From the NCBI RefSeq assembly GCF_004005495.1, contig NZ_RZYA01000003.1:248001-312000 (forward strand): 64,000 nucleotides of DNA. The letters are read 5' to 3'. The translations under genes and the position numbers were made by a program. Positions 17,147 through 24,900 of the stretch are shown here, piece after piece. This DNA is from Streptomyces antnestii. GTDB taxonomy: Bacteria > Actinomycetota > Actinomycetes > Streptomycetales > Streptomycetaceae. Every line of letters begins with the position of its first letter. The stretch's first letter is position 1. The notes below the pieces were generated by a model. It searched no databases and was not told where the DNA came from. It saw nothing but the letters and a program-made list of their open reading frames with translations.

Positions 17147-17986
17147 ATGGACGCGTACGACAAGGGCTCGACGGCCCGGCGTTCCGACCCGGAGCCGAGT
17201 ACGCGGAGGGGGCCGGAGCCCGGTGCGGGGACGCGCCGTCCGCCCCGCGTCGGGCTCTCCGCCCTCTCCCTTCGCTATCAGATCGCCGGTGCCTTCGCGC
17301 TCGTCGTGGTCGCCGCCGGGGCGTGTGTCCATATGGCGATGGTGTTCCTGCACGTCGCTCCGCCCAACACCGCCTCCAAGGAGTACGGCCGGACCGTCGA
17401 CGGCTGGATCTACCCGGAGTTCGAGCAGAACTGGAAGCTGTTCGCGCCCAACCCGCTCCAGCAGAACATCGCCGTGCAGGCCCGCGCCGAGGTCCGTACG
17501 GCCGGCGGCGGTACTCACACCACCGGCTGGTACGACCTGTCGGCGCAGGACGGCACCGCCATCGACGGGAACCTGCTGCCCAGCCACACGCAGCAGAACG
17601 AGCTGCGCCGCGCCTGGGACTTCTACCTGTCGGCGCACGACAGCGAGAACCGTCCGAACGGGCTGCGCGGCCAGTTGTCCGAGCGCTACATCCGCCGCAT
17701 CGTCGTCCTTCGCCTGTCCGATGAGAAGGACGTGGCGGCCCACGGTGAAAGGGCTGACGGTAAGGGGGCGGATGGCGACAGGGCTGACGGCGGCGCCGGC
17801 GGCATCACGCGCGTCCAGGTCCGTTCCCGGACCACCAATGTCGCGCCGCCCCCGTGGAGCGGCGAGAAAGTCGATCCCAAGCCTGTGTACCGGGAGGTTC
17901 CCTGGTGGACGGTGACGGTCGCGGACAGGGCACTCGACAGCGGCACGCGCGCGCGTGCCGCCGGTGAGGAGGCGGGCGCCCGGTGA
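17147..17986 (+). CDS. DUF5819 family membrane-anchored protein
   Basis: A 279-residue protein of the DUF5819 family. ATG 17147 (MDAYDKG) follows GGGAGACGGGG and is preferred over an in-frame ATG 47 codons earlier that would cross the DnaA-box region. A cytoplasmic basic N-terminus of about 45 residues precedes one transmembrane helix ([17 protein letters not shown]). The rest is probably outside the membrane and contains the conserved [12 protein letters not shown] motif. The region at about residues 200-225 is a low-complexity Asp/Gly/Ala insert ([17 protein letters not shown]). It overlaps the HTTM gene by 4 bp. Function unknown; pairing with HTTM suggests one complex. Confidence 0.85.
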   Translation: MDAYDKGSTARRSDPEPSTRRGPEPGAGTRRPPRVGLSALSLRYQIAGAFALVVVAAGACVHMAMVFLHVAPPNTASKEYGRTVDGWIYPEFEQNWKLFAPNPLQQNIAVQARAEVRTAGGGTHTTGWYDLSAQDGTAIDGNLLPSHTQQNELRRAWDFYLSAHDSENRPNGLRGQLSERYIRRIVVLRLSDEKDVAAHGERADGKGADGDRADGGAGGITRVQVRSRTTNVAPPPWSGEKVDPKPVYREVPWWTVTVADRALDSGTRARAAGEEAGAR

Positions 17987-19161
17987 ACCGCATCGACCGC
18001 GTCACCGGTTTCGCCCTCGGCCCGTACCAGAGCGCCGTGATCCGCATCGGGTTCTCCGCGACCTGGCTGCTGTTCCTGCTGCGCGAGTTCCCCCACCGCC
18101 ATGAGTTGTACGGGCCCGACGGGCCGTGGAGCTGGGACATGGCGCAGCAGCTCATCGCGGGCAACGGCGCGTTCACCGCGCTGATGTGGTCGGACGGCCG
18201 CGCCTGGTTCGAGATCGTCTACGCCGCCGCGGTCGTGACCGCCGCGCTGCTGATGCTGGGCTGGCGCACCCGGACCATGTCCGTCCTGTTCATGATTGGC
18301 GTGCTGTCGCTGCAGAACCGCAGCATCTTCATGGGCGACGGCGGCGACAACGTCATCCATCTGATGTCGATCTACCTGGTACTCACGCGGTGCGGGCAGG
18401 TCTGGTCGCTGGACGCGCGACGGGCCGCACGCGCGCGTGAGGAGGGCGGTGCCGGGCGGCCGGACCGGGTGGGGCCCCTGCTGTGGTGGCTCGCCGGGCT
18501 CGGGCTCTCCGCGATCACCTTCATGGGCGTGGTGAGCGGGGGCTGGCTGGTCGCCTTCTGGGGGCTGTGGGCCGTGCAGGGCCTGTGGTGGGCGGTGAAC
18601 CGGAGGGACCCGTACGGAGAGCCCCGGGTGCTGTTCGACGTGATCGCGAACCTCGCGCACAACGGCGCGCTCTTCGTGATCATGGCGGAGGCCTGTCTGA
18701 TCTACGCGACCGCCGGCTGGTACAAAATCCAGGGCAATCGCTGGCAGGACGGGACCGCGGTCTACTACCCACTGCACCTGGACTACTTCTCGCCCTGGCC
18801 CGCCCTCGGCGACCTGCTCGCCTCGCACGGGCTGATGATCATGCTCGTGTCGTACGGGACGGTCGTCGTGCAGGTCGCCTTTCCGTTCACGCTGTTCAAC
18901 CGGCGCGTCAAGAACGTGCTGCTTGTCGCCATGATGTGCGAACACGCGGTGATCGCGGTGCTGCTCGGACTGCCGTTCTTCTCGCTCGCGATGATCGCCG
19001 CCGACGCCGTGTTCCTGCCCACGTCGTTCCTGAAGCGGCTGGGCGGATGGGTGGCACGCGCGCGTGGAGGTCTGTTTTCCCGTACGGCACGTGCACGTGC
19101 CGTGCCCGGGCCTCGCGCCGCGGAGAGCCCCGAACAGGCCCACGTAGGCTTCACGCCATGA
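17983..19161 (+). CDS. HTTM-domain integral membrane protein (vitamin K gamma-carboxylase-like fold)
   Basis: A 392-residue polytopic protein, GTG start overlapping the DUF5819 stop (GTGA). About eight hydrophobic helices are seen. It has the HTTM signature segment YATAGWYKIQGNRWQDG followed by TAVYYPLHLDYFSPWP, as in the membrane part of vitamin K-dependent gamma-glutamyl carboxylase. MGDGGDNVIHLMSIYLVLT is another conserved part. Bacterial HTTM proteins usually travel with a DUF5819 partner. The chemistry is not established. The C-terminal 40 residues are Ala/Arg-rich with no clear domain. Confidence 0.85.
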   Translation: MNRIDRVTGFALGPYQSAVIRIGFSATWLLFLLREFPHRHELYGPDGPWSWDMAQQLIAGNGAFTALMWSDGRAWFEIVYAAAVVTAALLMLGWRTRTMSVLFMIGVLSLQNRSIFMGDGGDNVIHLMSIYLVLTRCGQVWSLDARRAARAREEGGAGRPDRVGPLLWWLAGLGLSAITFMGVVSGGWLVAFWGLWAVQGLWWAVNRRDPYGEPRVLFDVIANLAHNGALFVIMAEACLIYATAGWYKIQGNRWQDGTAVYYPLHLDYFSPWPALGDLLASHGLMIMLVSYGTVVVQVAFPFTLFNRRVKNVLLVAMMCEHAVIAVLLGLPFFSLAMIAADAVFLPTSFLKRLGGWVARARGGLFSRTARARAVPGPRAAESPEQAHVGFTP

Positions 19162-19198
19162 GCGGAGCGGTGCGGGCGAACAGCATGAAGAGGGCGGT

Positions 19199-19981
19199 AT
19201 GAGCAGGGCGGATGCCGTCGGCGTCGACGCGTGGCGCGCCCACGCCGAGGCGTCGGTCCTTCTCGACGGGTTCCACGCCCTCAAGCACGCGCTGCGTTTC
19301 GGCGCGCGCGTGCCGGTGGCCCTGGCGACGAGTCGCGCCGCCGCAATCGCCCTGGCGGAGGAACTCGCCCCCGACGTGCGGGACGCGCTGGACGGGCTCC
19401 TCGTGGAGGTTCCGGAGGCGTCCCTGCGCGCCCTGGTGCCGCGTCTGCACCCCACGGGGGTGGCCGCGCTGGCGGTGCGGCCGGACCGGGCGGCGAACCT
19501 GGCCGCCATCGCACGTCTGCCGCGCACCGCGCCCGTCATTGTCCTGGACAACCCCCGCAACCTCGGCAACGCGGGCGCCGTCATCCGGCTCGCGGCCGGC
19601 TTCGGGGCGACGGGCGTCGTCATGACCGGCAGCCTCGACCCCTGGCATCCGACCGTCGTACGCGGCGGCGCGGGCCTGCACTTCGCGACGGCCGTCGAGC
19701 GCCTGACGGTGGACGAACTGCCGCCGGGGCCCGTTTACGCGCTCGATCCGGAGGGCGAGGACATCCGGGGGACGGCGCTGCCGGACGATGCGCTGCTCGC
19801 CTTCGGCTCGGAGCGCAGCGGGCTTTCCCCCGAACTGCGCGCCCGCGCGGACCACTTGGTGTCGCTGCCGATGCGGGCGCAGGTCTCCAGCTACAACCTG
19901 GCGACGAGCGTCGGCATGACGCTCTTCCACTGGAGCACCTGCGGCACACCGGGCGCTCCCGAGGGCCGCCCGGCTGCCTGA
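19199..19981 (+). CDS. SpoU/TrmH-family rRNA or tRNA 2'-O-methyltransferase
   Basis: A 260-residue SPOUT-class methyltransferase that uses S-adenosylmethionine bound in a trefoil knot. The three motifs are present: LDNPRNLGNAGAVIR (about residues 119-133), LLAFGSERSGLS (about 198-209) and QVSSYNLATSVGM (about 226-238). The N-terminal about 100 residues form an RNA-binding-type domain (LLDGFHALKHALRFG). RNA target cannot be assigned. It follows the HTTM gene by 37 bp and may be co-transcribed. Confidence 0.9.
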   Translation: MSRADAVGVDAWRAHAEASVLLDGFHALKHALRFGARVPVALATSRAAAIALAEELAPDVRDALDGLLVEVPEASLRALVPRLHPTGVAALAVRPDRAANLAAIARLPRTAPVIVLDNPRNLGNAGAVIRLAAGFGATGVVMTGSLDPWHPTVVRGGAGLHFATAVERLTVDELPPGPVYALDPEGEDIRGTALPDDALLAFGSERSGLSPELRARADHLVSLPMRAQVSSYNLATSVGMTLFHWSTCGTPGAPEGRPAA

Positions 19982-19986
19982 CCGGA

Positions 19987-20017
19987 CGCCGGGCGGGGTG
20001 TCGTGCCATGCCCGGCG
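19987..20017. terminator. Hairpin between convergent genes
   Basis: CGCCGGGC (19987-19994) pairs with GCCCGGCG (20010-20017) across a 15-nt loop, between the convergent methyltransferase and paaN genes. No T-tract follows, so it is a moderate candidate. Confidence 0.45.
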
Positions 20018-20057
20018 CCCGCCCAGCCGTCCGATCAAACAGCCGCCGTCGGAGACA

Positions 20058-21764
20058 TCACGCCTCCGTGCGTACCTCCACCACCCGGAAGCGGTTCGAC
20101 ACGAACGCTCCATCGCACAGGGCCGCGTTGGCCGCGGGGTTGCCGCCCGAGCCGTGGAAGTCGGAGAACGCCGCCGTCTGGTTCACATACACCCCGCCCG
20201 TGAGGTTGAGGGAGAGCTGGGCGCACTCGTCGAGGCAGACCTCTTCGACGGCTTCGGCGACCTCGTCGGAGGTCGTGTACGCGCCGACCGTCATCGCGCC
20301 CTTGTCGCGGACCGTGCGGCGCAGCAGGTCGAGCGCGTCCGCCGTGGAGTCGACGGCGACGGCGAAGGAGACCGGGCCGAAGCACTCAGCGAGGTACGCG
20401 GCCTCGGACTCGGCCCCGTCCCAGAACTTCCGCGCGCCGTCCAGCTTGACGATCGCCGGCGTGCGGACGACGGCGCCCGGGAACTCCGGGTTGGTGATCT
20501 CCCGTGAGGCGAGGGCGACTTCGCCGAGGCCGGAGGCGCCTTCCAGGCGGGCCTTCACGTCCGGGTTGACCAGGGCGCCGAGCAGGGCGTTCGCCCGGGT
20601 GTCGTCGCCGAGGAGGCCGCCGACGGCCGCCGCGATGTCGGCGACCACCTCGTCGTACGACTTGGGGCCCTCGTCCGTGGTGATGCCGTCGCGCGGCACG
20701 AGGAGGTTCTGCGGGGTGGTGCACATCTGGCCGCTGTACAGGGACAGGGAGAACGCGAGGTTCGACAGCATTCCCTGGTAGCGGTCGGTCGAGTCGATGA
20801 CGACCGTGTTGACCCCCGCCTTCTCCGTGTAGACCTGCGCCTGGCGGGCGTGTGTCTCCAGCCAGTCGCCGAAGGCCGTGGACCCCGTGTAGTCGATGAT
20901 CTTGATTTCGGGGCGCAGGGCGAGCGTCTTGGCGAGGCCTTCGCCGGGGGCCTCGGCGGCGAGCGCCACCAGATTCGGGTCGAAGCCGGCCTCGGCGAGG
21001 ACCTCGCGGGCCACCTGGACGGTGAGGGCGAGCGGCAGCACCGCGCGCGGGTGGGGCTTCACGAGGACGGCGTTGCCGGTGGCGAGGGAGGCGAAGAGGC
21101 CCGGGTACCCGTTCCACGTAGGGAACGTGTTGCAGCCGACGACGAGCGCGATGCCGCGTCCGACCGGGGTGAACCGCTTGCCGAGGACGAGGGGGTCGCG
21201 CTTGCCCTGCGGCTTCGTCCACTCGGCCGCGTCCGGGGTGCGCACCTGCTCGACGTACGCGTACGCCACCGCTTCGAGGCCGCGGTCCTGGGCGTGCGGG
21301 CCGCCCGCCTGGAACGCCATCATGAAGGCCTGGCCGCTGGTGTGCATCACCGCGTGCGCGAACTCGTGCGTGCGGGCGCTGATGCGGGCCAGGATCTCCA
21401 GACAGACGGCGGCACGCGTCTCGGCGCCGGCCTCGCGCCACGCACGCATGCCCGCGCGCATGGCGGGGAGCAGCGCGTCGATGTCGGGGTGCGGGTAGGT
21501 CACGCCCAACTCGATTCCGTACGGCGACACTTCGCCGCCCACCCAGTCGTCCGTGCCGGGCTGGTCCAGGTCGAAGCGGGTGCCGACGAGGGCGTCGAAG
21601 GCGGACTTGCCGTCGGACATGCTCAGGCTTCCGTGCTCCCCGTAGGCCTTGGGGTGCTCGGGGTGCGGCGACCAGTACGCGCGGGTGCGGATCGCCTCCA
21701 GCGCCTGGTCGAGGGTGGGCCGGTGCTTGGCGATCAGGTCGTGTGGGGAGGCTTCGGCGGCCAT
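20058..21764 (-). CDS. paaN: Phenylacetic acid degradation protein PaaN (aldehyde dehydrogenase)
   Basis: Aldehyde dehydrogenase-superfamily enzyme of the phenylacetate pathway, believed to oxidise the semialdehyde formed after ring opening. The 568-residue protein starts at ATG 21764 (MAAEASPHDL) after GAGGAG. An N-terminal PaaN-specific stretch is followed by the NAD-binding segment GRGIALVVGCNTFPTWNG and KPHPRAVLPLAL, the DYTGSTAFGDW motif, and catalytic Cys in SGQMCTTPQN. It lacks the C-terminal MaoC hydratase half of PaaZ, so hydrolysis must come from another protein. It is divergent from paaH across a region with a PaaR-type operator. Confidence 0.94.
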   Translation of the reverse strand: MAAEASPHDLIAKHRPTLDQALEAIRTRAYWSPHPEHPKAYGEHGSLSMSDGKSAFDALVGTRFDLDQPGTDDWVGGEVSPYGIELGVTYPHPDIDALLPAMRAGMRAWREAGAETRAAVCLEILARISARTHEFAHAVMHTSGQAFMMAFQAGGPHAQDRGLEAVAYAYVEQVRTPDAAEWTKPQGKRDPLVLGKRFTPVGRGIALVVGCNTFPTWNGYPGLFASLATGNAVLVKPHPRAVLPLALTVQVAREVLAEAGFDPNLVALAAEAPGEGLAKTLALRPEIKIIDYTGSTAFGDWLETHARQAQVYTEKAGVNTVVIDSTDRYQGMLSNLAFSLSLYSGQMCTTPQNLLVPRDGITTDEGPKSYDEVVADIAAAVGGLLGDDTRANALLGALVNPDVKARLEGASGLGEVALASREITNPEFPGAVVRTPAIVKLDGARKFWDGAESEAAYLAECFGPVSFAVAVDSTADALDLLRRTVRDKGAMTVGAYTTSDEVAEAVEEVCLDECAQLSLNLTGGVYVNQTAAFSDFHGSGGNPAANAALCDGAFVSNRFRVVEVRTEA

Positions 21765-21842
21765 GGCGGACCAACTCCTCGTCGGGGCGGCTCTTCGTCG
21801 AGCCGGCGAGCTGGGCAGGAACAGGCGGACAGAGCTAGAGTA

Positions 21843-21856
21843 ACCGAACGATCGGT
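21843..21856. promoter_or_regulatory. PaaR-type operator in the paaN-paaH divergent region
   Basis: ACCGAACGATCGGT lies 79 bp before paaN and 104 bp before paaH. It is identical to the paaA site, including the flanking AA and CGGGA bases. Confidence 0.75.
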
Positions 21857-21880
21857 CGGGACAAGGGGGTCCGTCGAACC

Positions 21881-21889
21881 TGTGGAAAA
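21881..21889 (-). promoter_or_regulatory. DnaA-box-like sequence
   Basis: TGTGGAAAA is the complement of TTTTCCACA, a DnaA-box variant also found at 8706. It lies 25 bp from the operator. As a single copy it is weak evidence. Confidence 0.35.
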
Positions 21890-21959
21890 CTTCCCGTCCG
21901 TCTTCTGAGCCCCGACCCCCGGGGCCCCGGCCGTGGTCTTGTGCGGGAGGATCGCGAGC

Positions 21960-23483
21960 ATGACAGCACTCGAGCCCGGCAGTCCCGAACGCCTCGTGGG
22001 CGTGGTGGGCACCGGCACCATGGGCCAGGGCATCGCCCAGGTCGCCCTGACCGCCGGACACCCCGTGCGGCTCTACGACGCCGTGCCGGGACGCGCCAGG
22101 GAAGCCGCGGACGCCATCGCCGCGCGCCTGGGCCGCCTGGTCGAGAAGGGCCGGCTCGACGCCGCCGCGCGCGACGACGCGTGCGCGCGCCTGAGCCCCG
22201 CCGAGACCCTCGGGGAGTTCGCGGGCGCCGCCCTCGTCGTCGAGGCCGTGGCGGAGCGCCTCGACGTGAAACAGCGGCTGTTCGGCGAACTGGAGGAGAT
22301 CGTCGCGGACGACTGTCTGCTCGCGACCAACACCTCGTCCCTGTCCGTCACGGCCGTCGGCGGCGCGCTGCGCCTGCCGGGGCGCCTCGTCGGCCTGCAC
22401 TTCTTCAACCCCGCCCCGCTGATGCCGCTGGTCGAGGTGGTCTCCGGCGCGGCGACCGACGTCACGGCGGCCACGCGCGCGTACGAGACGGCCCGCGGCT
22501 GGGGCAAGACCCCGGTCGTGTGCGCCGACACCCCCGGATTCATCGTCAACCGCATCGCGCGGCCCTTCTACGCGGAGGCGTTCGCGGTCTACGAGGAGCA
22601 GGGCGCCCAGCCCGCCACCATCGACGCCGTCCTGCGCGAGTGCGGCGGTTTCAAGATGGGCGCCTTCGAACTGACGGACCTCATCGGCCAGGACGTCAAC
22701 GAAGCGGTGACGCGCTCCGTGTGGGAGGCCTTCTTCCAGGACGCGAAGTTCCGGCCGTCCCTGGCCCAGCGGCGCCTGGTCGAGGCCGGCATGCTCGGAC
22801 GCAAGGCGGGCCGCGGCTGGTACACGTACGGGGACGGCGAGGAGCGCCCGGAGCCGCACACCGCACAGCCCGCCCCGGCGCCCGCCTACGTCGTCGCCGA
22901 GGGGGACCTGGGCCCCGCCGCCGAGCTCCTGACGCTGATCCGCGAGGCGGGCATCCAGGTGCGCGAGGAGGACGAGGACAACGGCACCCGTCTGGTCCTG
23001 CCGGGCGGCGGTCAGCTCGCCCTCGCGGACGGCCAGACCTCCGTCGAGTACCGGGACGTCGTCTACTTCGACCTCTCGTTCGACTACCGTGCCGCCACCC
23101 GTATCGCCCTCGCGACCTCGCAGGAACCGTCCCCGCAGACCCTGCGCGAGGCCACCGGCCTGTTCCAGGCCATCGGCAAGGACGTCAGCGTCATCGGCGA
23201 CGTGCCCGGCATGATCGTGGCCCGCACCGTCGCCCGGATCATCGACCTCGCGCACGAAGCCGTCGCCAAGGGAGTGGCCACTCCGGAGGACATCGACACC
23301 GCGATGCGCCTGGGCGTCAACTACCCGCTGGGGCCTGTCGAATGGAGCAGGAAGCTCGGCAAGAACTGGGCGTACTCCCTCCTCGACGACCTGCACCTGC
23401 GCGACCCGTCCGGCCGTTACGCCCCCTCGCTCGCGCTCTACCGCCACTCGTACGCCTCCGACAAGCGGGAGGGCTCCGCATGA
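21960..23483 (+). CDS. paaH: 3-hydroxyacyl-CoA dehydrogenase PaaH
   Basis: NAD-dependent oxidation of 3-hydroxyadipyl-CoA in phenylacetate catabolism is the likely role. ATG 21960 (MTALEPG) has GGGAGG 9 bp upstream; a GTG nine codons earlier is less favoured. The 507-residue protein has a Rossmann motif GVVGTGTMGQGIAQ at the N-terminus. ATNTSSLSVTA and HFFNPAPLMPLVEVV carry the catalytic His region. Two copies of the C-terminal 3HCDH domain follow (KTPVVCADTPGFIVNR and GPVEWSRKLG). It overlaps the TetR gene by 4 bp. Confidence 0.93.
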   Translation: MTALEPGSPERLVGVVGTGTMGQGIAQVALTAGHPVRLYDAVPGRAREAADAIAARLGRLVEKGRLDAAARDDACARLSPAETLGEFAGAALVVEAVAERLDVKQRLFGELEEIVADDCLLATNTSSLSVTAVGGALRLPGRLVGLHFFNPAPLMPLVEVVSGAATDVTAATRAYETARGWGKTPVVCADTPGFIVNRIARPFYAEAFAVYEEQGAQPATIDAVLRECGGFKMGAFELTDLIGQDVNEAVTRSVWEAFFQDAKFRPSLAQRRLVEAGMLGRKAGRGWYTYGDGEERPEPHTAQPAPAPAYVVAEGDLGPAAELLTLIREAGIQVREEDEDNGTRLVLPGGGQLALADGQTSVEYRDVVYFDLSFDYRAATRIALATSQEPSPQTLREATGLFQAIGKDVSVIGDVPGMIVARTVARIIDLAHEAVAKGVATPEDIDTAMRLGVNYPLGPVEWSRKLGKNWAYSLLDDLHLRDPSGRYAPSLALYRHSYASDKREGSA

Positions 23484-24070
23484 CCACCGCACGACGCGAC
23501 ACCTACACGCCCGAGACCCTCCTCTCGGTCGCCGTGCAGGTCTTCAACGAGCGGGGCTACGACGGCACGTCCATGGAGCACCTCTCCAAGGCCGCCGGTA
23601 TCTCCAAGTCGTCGATCTACCACCACGTGTCCGGCAAGGAGGAGCTGCTGCGCCGCGCGGTCAGCCGCGCGCTCGACGGCCTCTTCGGCATCCTCGGCGA
23701 GGAGCACGCGCGCGTAGGGCGTGCCGTCGAGCGCCTGGAGTACGTCACCCGGCGCATGGTCCAGGTCCTGATATCCGAGCTGCCCTACGTGACCCTGCTG
23801 CTGCGCGTGCGCGGGAACACCGACACGGAGCGCTGGGCGATGGAGCGGCGCAGGGAGTTCGACCACCAGGTGGCCGATCTCCTGAAGGCCGCCGCCGCCG
23901 ACGGGGACGTGCGGGGCGACATCGAGGTACGGCTCGCGACCCGCCTCGTGTTCGGCATGATCAACTCGATCGCGGAGTGGTACCGGCCGGGCGGCCGGGG
24001 CATGGACGACCGCGAAGTGGCCGACGCCGTCACGCAGTTGATCTTCGGGGGCCTGCGCAAGGAGGACTGA
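23480..24070 (+). CDS. paaR: TetR-family repressor, probable PaaR
   Basis: A 196-residue TetR regulator. The N-terminal HTH (LLSVAVQVFNERGYDGTS and ISKSSIYHHVSGKEELL) is canonical. The C-terminal ligand domain (LEYVTRRMVQVLISELPYV) is typical of acyl-CoA-responsive TetRs. It is translated with paaH by ATGA overlap. Gene position and the three identical dyads at paa promoters make it the likely repressor, released by phenylacetyl-CoA in analogy to PaaR of other actinobacteria. Ligand and operator are inferred. It could also control the first 2-oxoacid dehydrogenase operon. Confidence 0.88.
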   Translation: MTTARRDTYTPETLLSVAVQVFNERGYDGTSMEHLSKAAGISKSSIYHHVSGKEELLRRAVSRALDGLFGILGEEHARVGRAVERLEYVTRRMVQVLISELPYVTLLLRVRGNTDTERWAMERRREFDHQVADLLKAAAADGDVRGDIEVRLATRLVFGMINSIAEWYRPGGRGMDDREVADAVTQLIFGGLRKED

Positions 24071-24091
24071 CGGACCCCGGGCGCGGTCGCG

Positions 24092-24727
24092 TCAGGAGTC
24101 CGGCTCCAGGTCCTCCTCCTCGAACACCAGCAGCGTGCGCGTGCTCAGTACCTCCGGCATGGACTGGAGCTTGGTGAGCACCAGTTCCCGCAGGGCCCTG
24201 TTGTCCTGCGTGTGCACCATCAGGAGCACGTCGAAGTCGCCACTGACCAGCGCGATGTGCGACGCCTCAGGGAGGCGTCGCAGCTGCTCGCGCACGGTGC
24301 GCCAGGAGTTCTGGACGATCTTGAGGGTGACGTACGCGGAGGCGCCCTGGCCGGCCCGCTCGTGGTCGACGCGGGCGCCGAAGCCCCGGATGACGCCGTC
24401 GTCGATGAGCCGGTTGATACGCGCGTAGGCGTTGGCCCGTGACACGTGGACGCGCTCGGCGACGGAGCGTATCGAGGCGCGGCCGTCCATCTGGAGCATC
24501 TGCAGGATGTCTCGGTCGATGGCGTCCAGCGGGCGCGGCTGGTACTCGGGACGGCGGCCGTCGGGCGGGCGCGGCTGGGAGTCCGGCCGGTTGTCGGGCG
24601 GCCGGGGCGAGGAACCGGGGCGGCTGTCGTGCGGGCGGGGGGCGGGGCCGGGACAGCTGTCCGGCGGACAGGGCGGGCTGTCGGGACGGTCGCCGCCCGC
24701 GTCGTCGGCCATTCGTTCAGATGCCAT
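24092..24727 (-). CDS. Lrp/AsnC-family regulator with Pro-rich N-terminal repeats
   Basis: A leucine-responsive-type regulator divergent from the 2-oxoacid dehydrogenase operon, in the position of a bkd regulator. ATG 24727 (MASERMADD) was taken; an in-frame ATG further up would cover the DnaA-box region. The HTH is at about residues 70-115 (DAIDRDILQMLQMDGRASI, SRANAYARINRLIDDG). The RAM ligand domain follows (HIALVSGDFDVLLMVHT). The first 65 residues are unusual: degenerate 11-residue units such as PRPPDNRPDSQ repeated four times. Family secure. Ligand, probably a branched-chain or aromatic amino acid, is unknown. Confidence 0.9.
   Translation of the reverse strand: MASERMADDAGGDRPDSPPCPPDSCPGPAPRPHDSRPGSSPRPPDNRPDSQPRPPDGRRPEYQPRPLDAIDRDILQMLQMDGRASIRSVAERVHVSRANAYARINRLIDDGVIRGFGARVDHERAGQGASAYVTLKIVQNSWRTVREQLRRLPEASHIALVSGDFDVLLMVHTQDNRALRELVLTKLQSMPEVLSTRTLLVFEEEDLEPDS
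24540..24690 (-). repeat. 33-bp coding repeat in the Lrp-type gene
   Basis: About four degenerate copies of a 33-bp unit encode PRPxDxRPxSx. The units keep the reading frame and give a flexible Pro-rich linker. Confidence 0.6.
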
Positions 24728-24772
24728 GTCCCCCCGCCTCCCTACCATGGACGTACTGCGTCCATCCCAAGC

Positions 24773-24794
24773 TGTGGAGAACCGTTTGTCCACA
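24773..24794. promoter_or_regulatory. Convergent DnaA-box pair
   Basis: TGTGGAGAA (24773-24781, a one-mismatch box) faces TTGTCCACA (24786-24794, the perfect Streptomyces box). It lies between the Lrp gene and the 2-oxoacid dehydrogenase operon. Confidence 0.5.
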
Positions 24795-24828
24795 GCCTGG
24801 AGGTGCCTGTAGCCAAAATGTGCCGACG

Positions 24829-24842
24829 ACCGAACAATCGGT
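24829..24842. promoter_or_regulatory. PaaR-type operator before the 2-oxoacid dehydrogenase operon
   Basis: ACCGAACAATCGGT differs by one base from the two paa sites and keeps perfect arms ACCGA/TCGGT. It lies 59 bp upstream of the E1 alpha start. Confidence 0.65.
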
Positions 24843-24900
24843 AGGTGAGGCGCATCACACCGTCGCGTCTCTCAGCCGCTTCCAACGAGGAGGTGCCGTC

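Noticed and set aside
20058..23492. Single 1144-codon minus-strand frame covering paaN and the paaH region
   Set aside because: Only the part after MAAEASPH matches PaaN. The upstream part is the antisense of paaH and crosses the operator region.
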